Shown piece by piece: positions 19,570 through 30,736 of a stretch of DNA of 64,000 nt. Within the stretch, counting starts at the first letter, position 1; every line of letters begins with the position of its first letter. The stretch lies in NCBI GenBank assembly GCA_033032865.1, contig JAWHQI010000065.1:3906001-3970000 (forward strand). Direction: 5' to 3'. The DNA is from Dactylorhiza incarnata (Eukaryota; Streptophyta; Magnoliopsida; Asparagales; Orchidaceae). Position numbers and translations under genes: made by a program. The notes below the pieces were generated by a model, which did not search any database, was not told where the DNA came from, and saw only the letters and a list, made by a program, of their open reading frames with translations.

Positions 19570-22215
19570 GTTGGCCCCGAGCAGACCTGCTGAACAGGCT
19601 CTCATCTAGCTGGCAGGGCCGTAGGCTCACCCGGTGGCAGGTTTGAAAGGCAGTTGGCCCCGAGCAGACCCGCTGACCAGGCTCTCATCTAGCTTGTAGG
19701 GCTGTAGGCCCACTCGATGGCCGGTTTTAAAGGCAGTTGGCCCCGAGCAGACCCGCTGACCAGGCTCTCATCTAGCTGGCAGGGCCGTAGGCTCACTCGG
19801 TGGCAGGTTTCAAAGGCAGTTGGCCCTGAGCAGACCCGCTGAACAGGCTCTCACCTAGCTGCAGGGCCGTAGGCTCACTCGGTGGCAGGTTTCAAAGGCA
19901 GTTGTCCCCGAGCAGACCCGCTGACCAGGCTCTCACCTAGCTGGCAGGGTCGTAGGCTCACTCGGTGGCAGGTTTCAAAGTTAGTTGGCCCCGAGCAGAC
20001 CCGCTGACCAGGCTCTCATCTAGCTGGTAGGGCCGTAGGCTCACTCGGTGGCAGGTTTCAAAGGCAGTTGGCCCCGAGCAGACGCGCTGACCAGGCTCTC
20101 AAATAGCAGGCAGGGTCGTAGGCTCACTCAGTGGCAGGTTTTAAAGGCAGTTTGCCCCGAGCAGACCCGCTGACCAGGCTCTCATCTAGCTGCCAGGGCC
20201 GTAGGCTCACTCTGTGGCAGGTTTCAAAGGCAGTTGGCCCCGAGCAGACCCGCTGACCAGGCTCTCACCTAGCTGGCAGCTCCATAGGCACACTCGGTGG
20301 CATGTTTCAAAGGCAGTTGGTCCCGAGCAGACCCGCTGACCAGGCTCTCATCCAGATGGCAGGTTCGTAGGCTCACTCGGTGGCAGGTTTCAAAGGCAGT
20401 TGGCCCCGAGCAGACCCGCTGACCAGGCTCTCATCTAGCTGGCAGGGCCCTAGGCTCACTCGGTGGCAGGTTTCAAAGGCAGTTGGCCCCGAGCAGACCC
20501 GCTGACCAGGCTCTCATCTAGCTGGCAGGGTTGTAGGCTCACTCGGTGGCAGTTTTAAAAGGCAGTTGTCCCGAGCAGACCCGCTGACCAGGCTCTCATC
20601 TAGCTGGCAGGGCCGTAGGCTCACTCCGTGGCAGGTTTCAAAGGCATTTGGCCCCGAGCAGACCCGCTGACCAGGCTCTCACCTAGATGGCAGATCCGTA
20701 GGCACACTCGGTGGAATGTTTCAAAGGCAGTGGTCCCGAGCAGACCCGCTGACCAGGCTCTCATCTAGATGGCAGGGTCGTAGGCTCACTCGGTGGCAGG
20801 TTTCAAAGGCAGTCGGCCCCGAGCAGACCCGCTGACCAGGCTCTCATCTAGCTAGCAGGGTCGTAGGCTCACTCGGTGGCAAGTTTCAAAGGCAGTTGGC
20901 CCCGAGCAGACCCGCTGACCAGGCTCTCATCTAGCTGGCAGGGTCGTAGGCTCACTCGGTGGCAGGTTTCAAAGGCAGTTGTCCCCGAGCAGACCCGCTG
21001 ACCAGGCTCTCATCTAGCTGGCAGGGTCGTAGGCTCCCTCGCTGGCAGGTTTCAAAGGCAGTTGGCCCCGAGCAGACCCGCTGACCAGACTCTCATCTAG
21101 CTGGCTGGGCCATAGGCTCACTCGGTGGAAGGTTTCAAAGGTGGATGGCCCCGAGCAGACCCGCTGACTAGGCTCTCATCTAGCTGGCAGAGTCGTAGGT
21201 CACTCGGTGGCAGGTTTCAAAGGCAGTTGGCCACGAGCAGACCCGCTGACCAGCCTCTCATCTAGCTGGCAGGGCCGTAGGCTCACTCGTTGGCAGGTTT
21301 CAAAGGCGGTTGGCCCCGAGCAGACCCGCTGACTAGGCTCTCATCTAGCTGGCAGAGTCGTAGGCTCACTCAGTGGCAGCTTTCAAAGGCAGTTGACCCC
21401 GAGCAGACCCGCTGAACAGGTTCTAATCTAGCTGGCAGGGCCGTAGGCTCCTCGTTGGCAGGTTTCAAAGGCAGTTAGCCCCGAGCAGACCCGCTGACGA
21501 GGCTCTCTTCTAGCTGGCAGGGCCGTAGGCTCACTCGGTGGCAGGTTTCATAGGCAGTTGGCCCCGAGCAGACCCGCTGACCAGGCTGTAATCTAGCTGG
21601 CAGGGCCGTAGGCTCACTCGGTGGTAGGTTTAAAAGGTAGTTGGCCCCGAGCAGACCCGCTGACCAGGCTCTTATCTAGCTGCAAGGGTCGTAGGCTCAC
21701 TAGGTGGCAGGTTTCAAAGGCAGTTGGCCCCGAGCAGACCCGCTGACCAGGCTCTCATCTAGCTGGCAGGGCCGTAGGCTCACTCGGTGGCAGGTTTCAA
21801 AGGCAGTTGGCCCCGAGCAGACCCGCTGACCAGGCTCTCATCTAGCTGGCAGGGTCGTAGGCTCACTTGGTGGCAGGTTTCAAAGGCAGTTGTCCCCGAG
21901 CAAACCCGCTGACCAGGCTCTCATATAGCTGGCAGGGTCGTAGGCTCACTCGCTGGCAGGTTTGAAAGGCAGTTGGCCCCGAGCAGACCCGCTGACCAGA
22001 CTCTCATCTAGCTGGCAGGGCCGTAGGCTCACTCGGTGGAAGGTTTCAAAGGTGGTTGGCCCCGAGCAAACCCGTTAATCGGGCTCTCACCTAGCCGGCA
22101 GGTCAGGATGACCTCTCGTGGAGGCTCTTTTGTTTTAGCTCCGAGATGGTTCTGCTGTTCGGTCTCTCATCTAACCGGCAGAGCGGGTAGACCTCTCAGA
22201 TGACAGTTTGAGAAA
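19570..22215 (+). repeat. 83-bp tandem array, second block (about 30 units plus decayed edge)
   Basis: Same unit and orientation as 516-1787. About 30 units between 19571 and 22056, net 5 bp short of 30x83 owing to small indels. From 22056 the units decay: one starts TTGGCCCCGAGCAAACCCG and two more (about 22130, 22220) keep only CTCTCATCTAACCGGCAG-like cores. Gradual decay marks a natural array edge; the left edge is abrupt at B's LTR. Confidence 0.95.
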
Positions 22216-24118
22216 AGAAGTTCTGGAAGGTTGTCTCTGAAACAGTTTTGTCGATTGAACTCTCATTTTTAGTAGGGAACAAGTGGGCCTGATAAGTAAT
22301 TCCCAGGTGTAGAGTCCCCTTCACCCCTAAGTGGTGGATACCCCTATTTTTTTCCGGGTCGGCTCCCACCCGCCGGATACTTGGGGTTGGACATTTCTTT
22401 CAGAGCGTGGGACACGCTCGCAAAGAGCGGGGATTGTGTACAACCCGTACCCGTCGGCTGGGACCCTCCCCAGATAGCTGGGATCCGAGGTGTCTTGTGA
22501 TTGGCTAGCACTGATCGGGGTGCGGTTAGAGGGTCTTGGTGTGCATTTAGAGGAGTGGTCTGCGGATAGCAGTTGGCTAGGTTTTATTTTAAAACCTAAA
22601 ATCCTAACCCCCCTCTACCCTAGCAACCCGAGCTCCCTCCAGCCCCCCCGATCTCTCTCCCTCTCGCTCTCGGTTGGCGTGGAGTCGCCGCAACCTTCAT
22701 CTCCCTCTCCCGTCGCCGCCTGGGAGGAGAGGTCTGCCTCTCGACCTCTCTCCCTCTCGTCGCCCCTCCTCCCTGTTGCCCCTCTTTCCTGAGCCCTCTC
22801 CTTCCTCCTCCCTGTCGGCCTGGAGCAAGGAGAACCTCCCGATCTCCCTCTCCCTTCGCCACCTGGAGCAAAGAGGAGCCTCCCCGAGCCCCTCTCACCT
22901 CCCTCTCTCTCGTCGGCCTGGAGGAGGACCCGAGCCTCTCTCACATTTTTGCAAAAGGAGGCTGATCCCTCTCCTCTCCCTCTCTTTTGAGCTCTCTGTA
23001 GGGCTGCTGCAAGGGAGATTGCATGTCGCGATGGTGTGCGCCGCTTGGAGGAAGAGAAAACTCCAGCATAAGCTTGGAGCGTCGTTTAGCGACTCAAAGC
23101 ATCGAGTGGAGGCCGGATCTGCAAAGAGGGCAGCCGTCTTGAACGTTCTCCATGGTTCCAAAGCATGCTTTAAGGGTAACGAAATTTCTCCTCGGGCAGG
23201 TGAAGCCCTAATTTATCATGATTGCATGGAAGCCCCTCTCCACCAACGGATGGAGGAAGGGAGCTCTCCGACGGGTCGACGTGTACATCCCTGCTTGTAA
23301 TTACATTAGCATCCGGAAGCGCGAGTACGGATTTAGGCATGCTGTGTGAAGCCCATTCGGATATGTCAATCCGGATTGGTGATGTTTTGGGGTTCCTGGA
23401 GAAGACTCCGAGGAAGTTGCATACTACTTGCTTGCAGGGGCGAAATATTGCCACCCCAACAAAGGGGTGGGGTCGATAGGCTTTGGCCCTTTGTAGCTGA
23501 TCGATGTTCAGCTTGCCACCGCTTGGCAGGACGTTGGTGCACAAGTGTTGCAGAACAAAGCGGGAAATAGCGGGTTTAAGCCCAAGGTTATGCCGACCCG
23601 AGAAGGCCTTATTTATTTATATTGCCGGCCTGCGTGCCGAAGTATGGAATTCACATTCCTGTAATCTGTGACGCATGTACTTTGTTTATCTTTTCAATCG
23701 TAGTCAAGTGGAGTCCTCGTGGACCCCTCGCACGGTGGGGGCCCAAAGGGAAATTTACTTGGTAGCCCCTGAGGGTTCGCTAATAGTCATCCGGAATAGC
23801 GGAGTCACGTTGTTGGCAGCCCCATTTGGTCTTTACTTAGATCCAGGGAGGTGCACCTATGGAGAGGAAGGGGTCGGCTCTGAGATTTTGGCCGGCCAAG
23901 AGAGCCCTCCAAAGGGTGCCTTAGCTCAGCCTTTGGCTTAGGAGGGGAAGAGTTAGTTAGTCTTCCGGGTGTGCGGTAAGACCTCCACGCTGAGACCTTG
24001 GATCTGTACTTCGAGTTCCTAGTCTTGTGTCTAGATCGTTTACTTGAGCGTAGTAAGTGCGCGGTCACCCCTTTTTTGGGACCCCGAACTCCACAGAGAC
24101 CAAGATTTCGGTTTCAAC
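22216..24118. other. GC-rich, pyrimidine-rich block of unknown origin
   Basis: A 1.9-kb island, GC-rich relative to its flanks, with a C/T-rich tract (about 22600-23020: CTCCCTCTCG runs). Open frames here (for example 22674-23300) are low-complexity Pro/Ser/Arg, partly without ATG, and one is split by a single-base difference in the second copy, so I call no gene. It ends GGTTTCAACA at 24119, where fragment E begins. It could be part of the element that also carries the 83-bp array. Confidence 0.5.
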
Positions 24119-24682
24119 ACCCCCTATTTGGTTTAGGATACCTAAGCATAAAAAGTCTTGAATAACTTAAGGCTTAAGGGTCAGAGATTATTTCTAAGTT
24201 TCTTTTTAAAACCAAGCAATTTCTGATTTCCTAGATTTTAATTTAAATAGGAATTTAATATTATGAATTGCTAGCTGTTATTGGATTCTAAGGAATTTTA
24301 AACTCAGAAAGACATTGCCTGATACCTTCTTTCTATAGAATCCCCTTAATCAGAAGAGACTCACACTTAGTGCTCTGATCATTTCTGATCTATGCAATCT
24401 GAGTAGAATGCTCAACATAATTTTGGAGAAAATCTATAAGAAAGTGAAGTTATCTGACATTGTTTTTAAGATAGAAAAAAAATTGAAAAGAATTATATAA
24501 CTGCTATTTAATTATAAATGTTTTTAGATAGATAAAAACAAATGCCTTATAATTAGATATATTGGCCTTTTTATCTCATTAAAATATAAATTTGAAAATT
24601 TATTTTGATTTTGTTGAACATAAATAATTTCTTTTTCTTTAAAAGTTTGTTTAAACTTATTTTTCAAGGAAATATTTTGTTC

Positions 24683-25312
24683 CTATGATAATTTTAAAAC
24701 TTCTTTAAGTTCGTTGTATTCAGAAATCAAATTATTTATTTTTGTTAATTCCTTTATTTCTTTGTCAGATTTTATTAAATCTGTATGTGTTAACTTAAGA
24801 TCTGATTTGTAACTTTTAGAGGTAGAGTTGGGATTTGAAGTTACCTCTTTTACCTTTTCTGATTCAGATTCAGATTCTGCATCTGAGTAGTAGTTTGAGC
24901 CATATATGGCCATCATGCAGAAAGCTCTAGCTTTTTGTTCTTCTTCTTCTTCTTCTTCTTCAGTTAGACTGGATGATGGTTCTGCATCAAAGGTATAGTT
25001 AGTGGAAGAAGTAGAAGAGGATTCATTTACCATCCTAGAGAGGGAGTTCCAGATGGCCCTTGCTGAAGTGAAATCAGCCACTCTTTGAAGAATGTCTTTT
25101 GACATTGATTTAGCCAATATGTTCATGGCCTTGGCATCAGCACTGATCAACTTCTCTTGATCATCAGAAGACATTGAAGATGGAGGTCCTGTCAAAATAG
25201 AATTATAAATATCTTCATCTATAACATTCATATATAATTTAATTCTAGCTTGCCATAAAGTAAATCTATCCAAATTACAGATTGGTGAATTTGAAAATTC
25301 TACTTGTGCCAT
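24683..25312 (-). pseudogene. gag: Element E gag fragment
   Basis: 209 residues from ATG 25312, about 100 bp past the PBS. The UBN2 N-terminus is clear (LDRFTLWQARIKLYMNVIDEDIYNSI, DAKAMNILAKSMS, ARAIWNSLSRMV). After that the usual second half of UBN2 and the CCHC knuckle are absent; it jumps to an acidic poly-Glu/Ser region and a Lys-rich coiled coil. It is an internally deleted, 3'-truncated gag rather than a complete protein. Confidence 0.8.
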
Positions 25313-25398
25313 TAAATTTTTGAAAAACCTTAAAGAAAATCTTAAGAACTAAGTGAACTTTGTGATTCAGGTGTTAGCTTGTATATAAAATCAACTAC

Positions 25399-25410
25399 CC
25401 TCTGATACCA
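25399..25410 (-). promoter_or_regulatory. Primer-binding site of element E
   Basis: Plus strand CCTCTGATACCA, i.e. TGGTATCAGAGG on the minus strand, two bases from the LTR edge at 25413. Initiator Met-tRNA type. Confidence 0.92.
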
Positions 25411-25412
25411 AT

Positions 25413-27021
25413 TGAAAGGAGTTTAGTTCTTAAATATTAAAAGCTCTTGGTTTAAGTTTATTTCAAAATAATGATATGTATATAATGTGGTGCTGAGTGA
25501 GTAATAAAAACAAACACTAAGAGGGCATAAAAATCACAGCACAACAAGAAGAAATAAAACAAAAGCAAACATCCAGAAGACACAAGATATATAGTAGTTC
25601 CCCAATCAACCTGGGTACATCTACTCTTCTACCCACTGGTAGGAATCCACTGGAGGTTGTTGATCAGGTGCCCTCACACCAAGGGGTTTTTGTTCAGATG
25701 CCCACACACCACAGAGCTTTTGATCAGGTGCTCAAAACCAAGATGCAAGTTTTTGCTAAGGTGCCCTGTCACCGGGAGTTAACTTTTGAAGGGAGTTATA
25801 ACCCTTTGTACTGGAGGGGAAATAAAGAAAACAAAAAGATTAAAGTGTTCTTCTCTTTTCTGAGAAGACTCTTGATGATCATGATGGGTTGTTGAGTTTG
25901 GATCTTGATGATGATGTTGAAGAGATCCCCCTGTCTGATTTAGATTGATGACAGCTTGTGGATGTATCTTCTTCACTTGATTGCAACAAGTCTTTTCTTC
26001 TTCTGCAGTTTTGATCCTGAGCAAATAATATTGATTGGTGTCTCAGGATGTAGATGATCTGCAAAGAAGAGTTTAGCAAAAAGAAGATAAATAATATTTA
26101 GATCTACTTCTTCTTTTTGCTCCTCTATTTTTCTCTTCCTGGTTCTTCCTATTTCTTTTTCTCTTTTCTTTTCCTGTCTCTATTTCTCCTATGTTCTTCT
26201 CTCTGAATATATATTTTGGAGAGCTGTTCGGCTGATTTGAATTCTTGCCGACAAGAGAGGAAAGAGATAATGTCTCTTTAATTTCCTGGATCCTCGAGAA
26301 CATAAATTGTCGTCTTTAGCTTTGCTGCAACGACTATAACATTTAATGCTTGCAATGGTTGTATTGTTAAGGCAGCAATATATAAATAGAAATGATAAAA
26401 TATTGCTTTATTAAATCTGACAATATATATATATATAATTTTAGTCGAACTGAGAATGATATTAAAATAATGCTGAAGATATTTCTTCGATCTCAACTTC
26501 AAGTTCGTCGACCTGATCATTTGATTCGTCGTTCTGAGCTTCTGCTGAATATTCGTCAAACACAGACTTGAGTTCGTCGAACGCAACTTTTCGTCGAACG
26601 CAGAGACGGGCTGGATCATCGACCGCTGAATATTGAGCTGTTCGTCGAACGCAGACTTGAGTTCGTCGAACGCAGCTTTTTGTCGACCGCTGAGACGGGG
26701 TCTGTTCATCGACCGCTGAACCACTGAGACGGGATCGTCGACCGCTGAGATAGGTGTTCTTCGTCGACCGCTGAGATAGCTGGATTTCTTCGAGCGCAGA
26801 ATGAATACCATTCGTTGAGCGCAGAGCGTCGTTCGTCGAACGCAGATAGCCGTTCGTCGAACACGTAATTTTTATCTTTCTCTTATTTTCTCAGTCTATT
26901 AATTATATCTATTTTCAGCCTTCTATCTTAATGGGATTTGTTCTAAGTTATACAATATGTTATGATAGAACTTAGACATTAAAGGTGGATCCTAACTCAA
27001 ATCAAAACTAAGGTTCTAACA
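25413..27021 (-). repeat. Element E 5' LTR
   Basis: 1609 bp. U3 lies on the right (27021 leftwards) and carries a dense GTTCGTCGAACGCAG / TCGTCGACCGCTGAGA cluster at about 26480-26870. TATA-like TATATATATATATT is downstream on the minus strand near 26428. R/U5 has short GATCAGGTGCCC-type repeats (about 25660-25770). Confidence 0.85.
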
Positions 27022-28172
27022 CTAAGTATGAGTAATGCGTTATGTTAGATAATGACTCATACACTCAATTTTTTGGTACCTACAAGTGTTATTAATCTTA
27101 CTCTTGCATGATTGTGTATTGTAATAACATAACAAATTGAAATGTATGAATATATTACCTATACAACATTGAAATTTCCTATCTTTCATGAACTTATTTA
27201 CTTGAGAAGAGTGGTTAACAAATAAATTTATATGTTTGCAAAATAAGTGAATTCGGAGTCCTTGGTTACAAAAGCAAAACTCAAATAATAAATGACAAGG
27301 AACCTCCACCAAGCACTACTCACCCTTCTGATAAGTCTTAATGAGCATTGTGAGGTTGAGCACCTTGGAAAGGATTGTATAGTGTCTTGTGCAAACTAAT
27401 TTTTACACCACTTCTATTTCTACACCGGATCATAAAAATTCAAGTAAAAGAAAATATTATGTGATCCCGCAATCATTACTTCGCTCCCTGGTAAGTTTTC
27501 AAAAGCATTATGTGCGTGAAGCACCTTGGTAGTTGTACATATTCTCATGTGCATTGAAATTAAAATTGTTGTGGAAGTAACTCTATAAATGCTAATTTGA
27601 TAATGTTGTTTTATTCCATTACATATGTCATGTGTTTTCATTAATGCACTTGTATACTTTATCAAAACACTATTGTAAACATCATTATCTTATATAAAAC
27701 ATCAACTCATGAGAATTGGATCCTAACGCACAAATACATAATTCTCTAATACCTTAAGAAAAAGTACTAGATAACAATGCATGATCGCTACAATGTTTGT
27801 TCTTACTTGAAATGCATATTTATTACATTATAGTTGCTTATCTTTTTCTTGATATTTCAAATCATGCTTGTATTATTTCTAAGGACTTAGCATCCTTTGA
27901 ACTTAACTCAAATACATCCTCTTATTGGACTTGAAATTCATTATCATTTGTATGATATTCTTCTTTGAAAAATGTTTATTTTAAGAATGTCTATCATTTG
28001 TATGAAAATTCAAACATCTTCATCTTCTAACAAATGTTATTACTATTTTCTAATAAGTGGTTATATTCTACATGCTAAATAAATTCATCTGTTGTTATTA
28101 CTCTTGCTCGATCATGACAATTTTTTTAAACAAGTAGTTTCCAACAAGTGTTTCTTTCCACCCTTTACTTCT
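27022..28172 (+). mobile_element. Element C: 3' non-coding part of a Sirevirus (left portion)
   Basis: AT-rich, no gene. It carries the CCACCAAGCACTACTCACCC motif pair at 27305-27369 and 27467-27529 (162 bp apart), as in element B at 16787/16949, and general similarity to 16600-17700. Continuity is broken by element D; the matching right part with the PPT motifs and LTR is at 62282-62915. TSD CTTCT at 28168-28172. Confidence 0.75.
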
Positions 28173-28620
28173 TGAAAGTGCACTGTGTGCCCTCTAAATA
28201 ATCTATAGAGGGGGGGGGGGGGGGGGGGGGGGGGGGGTTGAATAAAGATTTAAATCTTTTTATATTAAATGTGCACACACAATAAAAACTACTAAGTACT
28301 ATGCAATTAGCACAACCAAGATAAAATAAAAAAAATCATTGAAATCTGAAAACACTAACAGTAAACAGAAAACTATAAGGGGACAACACAGAAAAAACAA
28401 ACACAGAGGAGACATGAAATTTATAGTGGTTCCATAAAATGTGGGGTACTCCACTCTTCTATCACACTGGTAGGAATGCACCAGCCGTGCCTAAGTCTTT
28501 TGATAAGGGACTCTCAGAACCACTGAGTCTTTTGATAAGAAGACTCTTAGAACCACTGAGTTTTCTCATAAGGAGACTCTTAGAACCACTGAGTCTTTTG
28601 ATAAGAAGACTCTTAGAACC
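28173..28620 (-). mobile_element. Element D LTR fragment, cut by the 26-kb duplication junction
   Basis: TGAAAGTGCACTGTGTGCCC opens the 3' LTR of minus-strand element D (full version 54240-55898). It includes a 28-bp G run (28210-28237) and 33-bp repeats (28493-28620), then is replaced by element B pol at 28621. Confidence 0.92.
28614..28620. other. Head-to-tail junction of the 26-kb tandem duplication
   Basis: TAGAACC is shared by the left breakpoint (2554-2560, in B pol), this junction and the right breakpoint (54671-54677, in the D LTR repeat). Left of it the sequence is D LTR; right of it is B pol from 2561. 2561-28620 (26,060 bp) equals 28621-54677 (26,057 bp) apart from a few substitutions and small indels. 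Confidence 0.95.
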
Positions 28621-29091
28621 TAAAAATGTTTCCACCGCTTTGAATGATGAATTTTGGTTTATTGCTATGAATGACGAATTGTATCAATTTGAACGCAATA
28701 GGGTTTGGAAACCAGTTGAAAGACCATCAAATCATCCGGTTATAGGTGTCAAATGAATATTAAAAATAAATTAGATGGAGAATCTAGAATAACTAGGAAC
28801 AAAGCTCGATTAGTAGCACAAGGTTATTCTCAAATCGAGGGGATAGATTTTTATGAAACATTTGCACCCGTTGCTCGCCTTGAATCGATTAGAATTTTTC
28901 TAGCATTTGCGAGTTATAAGAAATTTAAATTATTTCAAATGTATGTTAAAAGTTCTTTCTTTAACGGGATAATTAAAGAAGAAGTCTATGTCGAACAACC
29001 CCCCAGATTTATTGATGAAAATTTTCAAATCATGTATATCGATTAGAAAAAGCGCTTTATGGTCTAAAACAAGCGCCCGGTGCTTGGTATG
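28621..29091 (+). pseudogene. pol: Element B RT N-terminal part, copy 2
   Basis: Same as 2561-3034: ALNDEFWFIAMNDEL, TGA at 28754-28756, [22 protein letters not shown], up to the TSD GTATG (29087-29091). The C-run has six C here, keeping the QPPRFIDE frame that copy 1 loses, but one A fewer just after it breaks the frame. Confidence 0.9.
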
Positions 29092-30657
29092 TGTGGGATC
29101 ATTGCCCACAATGTCTTAGATTTGGAGAAGTCCATTCATAAGTCAAAGATATATCTCAGAATGTATTTGATATACTCTCTAGAATCAATGTGCAGGAGAT
29201 CAGGTCAGGCAAAAAGTTCATGGAATTCATTCAAGTTCACAAGCGTCGAGACATCATACATTGCTCGACGCCTGTGACCCAGAAGCGTTGACTCATGTCT
29301 ACTACTCAAATAGACAAGGTCGCCGCTGAAGTTCTGAGATCAATTTTGGAAGCGTCGAGCCAAGTTGTGTCACTCGACGCCTTGGAAAGAGAAGTGTCGA
29401 CTTAACTTCAGTCAGCTCAGCGCCAACCAGAAGTGTCGAGATATGAAGGCTTAGTTAAGAAGCGTCGAGCCCCTGGATGTTGCTCAACTTCTTCAGATAA
29501 AAAGCGTCGACTAAGTGATGTTTGCTCAACGCCTGAGAAGGAGGAGTCGAGAGCTTCAGTCTAAGGAGTATGCGTCGAGCGTCTAAATATCGCTCGACGC
29601 CTAACTGGAAAAGCGTCGACAGAGATGTTAAGTTCTCAACGCCTCTTCTGCAAATACTCTGAACTGAGGAATATCTTCCATAGCTAGCTGAGTTTTGTTG
29701 TTCATTAAAGACCGTTGAAGACGTAACGTCATGCTGACGTTGGAGAAGCGTAACAAGACATTGCAGATGGCAGGCTATAAATAGAAGGCATGACCTATGG
29801 GTTTGTGCAGTTAATCCAAGTTATGAAGTGAAGAAAAGTGAAGTTAGAAAATGTTTTCCTATCTTCTCAAAAGCAATTATCGTCTCCATCATTTTGAGAG
29901 AAAGTTTGAGATAGAATTCTGGAGAAGTTGTCTTCCCTTTCAGAACCATTCTAAATTGAAGATCTCATTCAGCAATATTGTGCTGATACCTCTCTCTGAA
30001 AGAAGAAGATCAAGAAGGAAGAATCTGTCTTCCCAGGAAGAAGAACAGTCATCACAAGCCTGTCGAATCAAGAAGATCATTTGCTGCTGCTGTTCTACTG
30101 CAGATTTCTGTCTGATCATTCAGATAGATCAAGAAGGCTCAACAATCTCGTATCTGAGTCTAAGTATTTGTAATCCCCTTTATAAGTTTCTGTAGGATCT
30201 GAGTTGTCAGATCTGAGTGTAGGATCTGTCAAGGATCTGAGTTATAGGATCAGGTGTGATCTGAGTTGTAAGATTCAGGGGTGAATCTGAGTTGTAGGCC
30301 TAGTTATAAAGGCTGAGGTAGGATCTGTTTGATCTGAGTTAGTAAGATCTGTGGATCTGAGACTGTAAGATCAGTTGTGATCTGAGGTGTAAGACCTGTT
30401 TGTGGTCTGAGATCTGGAGGAGTTATAACCTCTATCTAGCACACTGCTAGAAGGGGAGAAGGGGGACAGTGGATTACCCAAGATACGGGGAACCACTATA
30501 AAAATTCTGTGTGTTCTTTATGTGCATATCTTTATTTCCTGAAAGCTCTGATCAGTTTTATCTCGATTATAGTCAAGAATCGCAATAGTTTTTAAATAAC
30601 CTATTCACCCCCCCCCCCCCCTCTAGGTGATTAGCTACCCTTAATTAAAGTCTTTCA
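29092..30657 (+). repeat. Element A 5' LTR, copy 2
   Basis: 1566 bp. Differs from copy 1 mainly by single-base insertions at about 29690-30060 (for example GACGTTGG for GACGTGG, GAATTCTGG for GAATCTGG), not seen in the other three A LTRs. CGTCGA cluster and TATA box kept. Confidence 0.93.
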
Positions 30658-30659
30658 AG

Positions 30660-30671
30660 TGGTATCAGAGG
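30660..30671 (+). promoter_or_regulatory. Primer-binding site of element A, copy 2
   Basis: TGGTATCAGAG two bases after the LTR end at 30657. Confidence 0.95.
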
Positions 30672-30736
30672 TAGGTTGTTCAAGAAAAGGTTTAACAGCC
30701 TGAACAAGATCCTCCTAAGGGTAGATTTCTAAAGTC

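Larger units (their letters stand above)
24119..27021 (-). mobile_element. Element E: minus-strand copia fragment (5' LTR and gag start)
   Basis: Read on the minus strand: LTR 27021 to 25413 (TGTTAGAACC ... CTCCTTTCA), PBS TGGTATCAGAGG at 25410-25399, gag from 25312, then decayed AT-rich DNA to 24119. No pol, PPT or 3' LTR, so it is truncated at the boundary with the GC-rich block. It lies against element C non-coding sequence at 27022. Confidence 0.82.

Noticed and set aside
22674..23300. 208-codon open frame in the GC-rich block
   Set aside because: No ATG start, low-complexity Pro/Ser/Arg, overlapped by equally long frames on the other strand, and broken by one base in the second copy.
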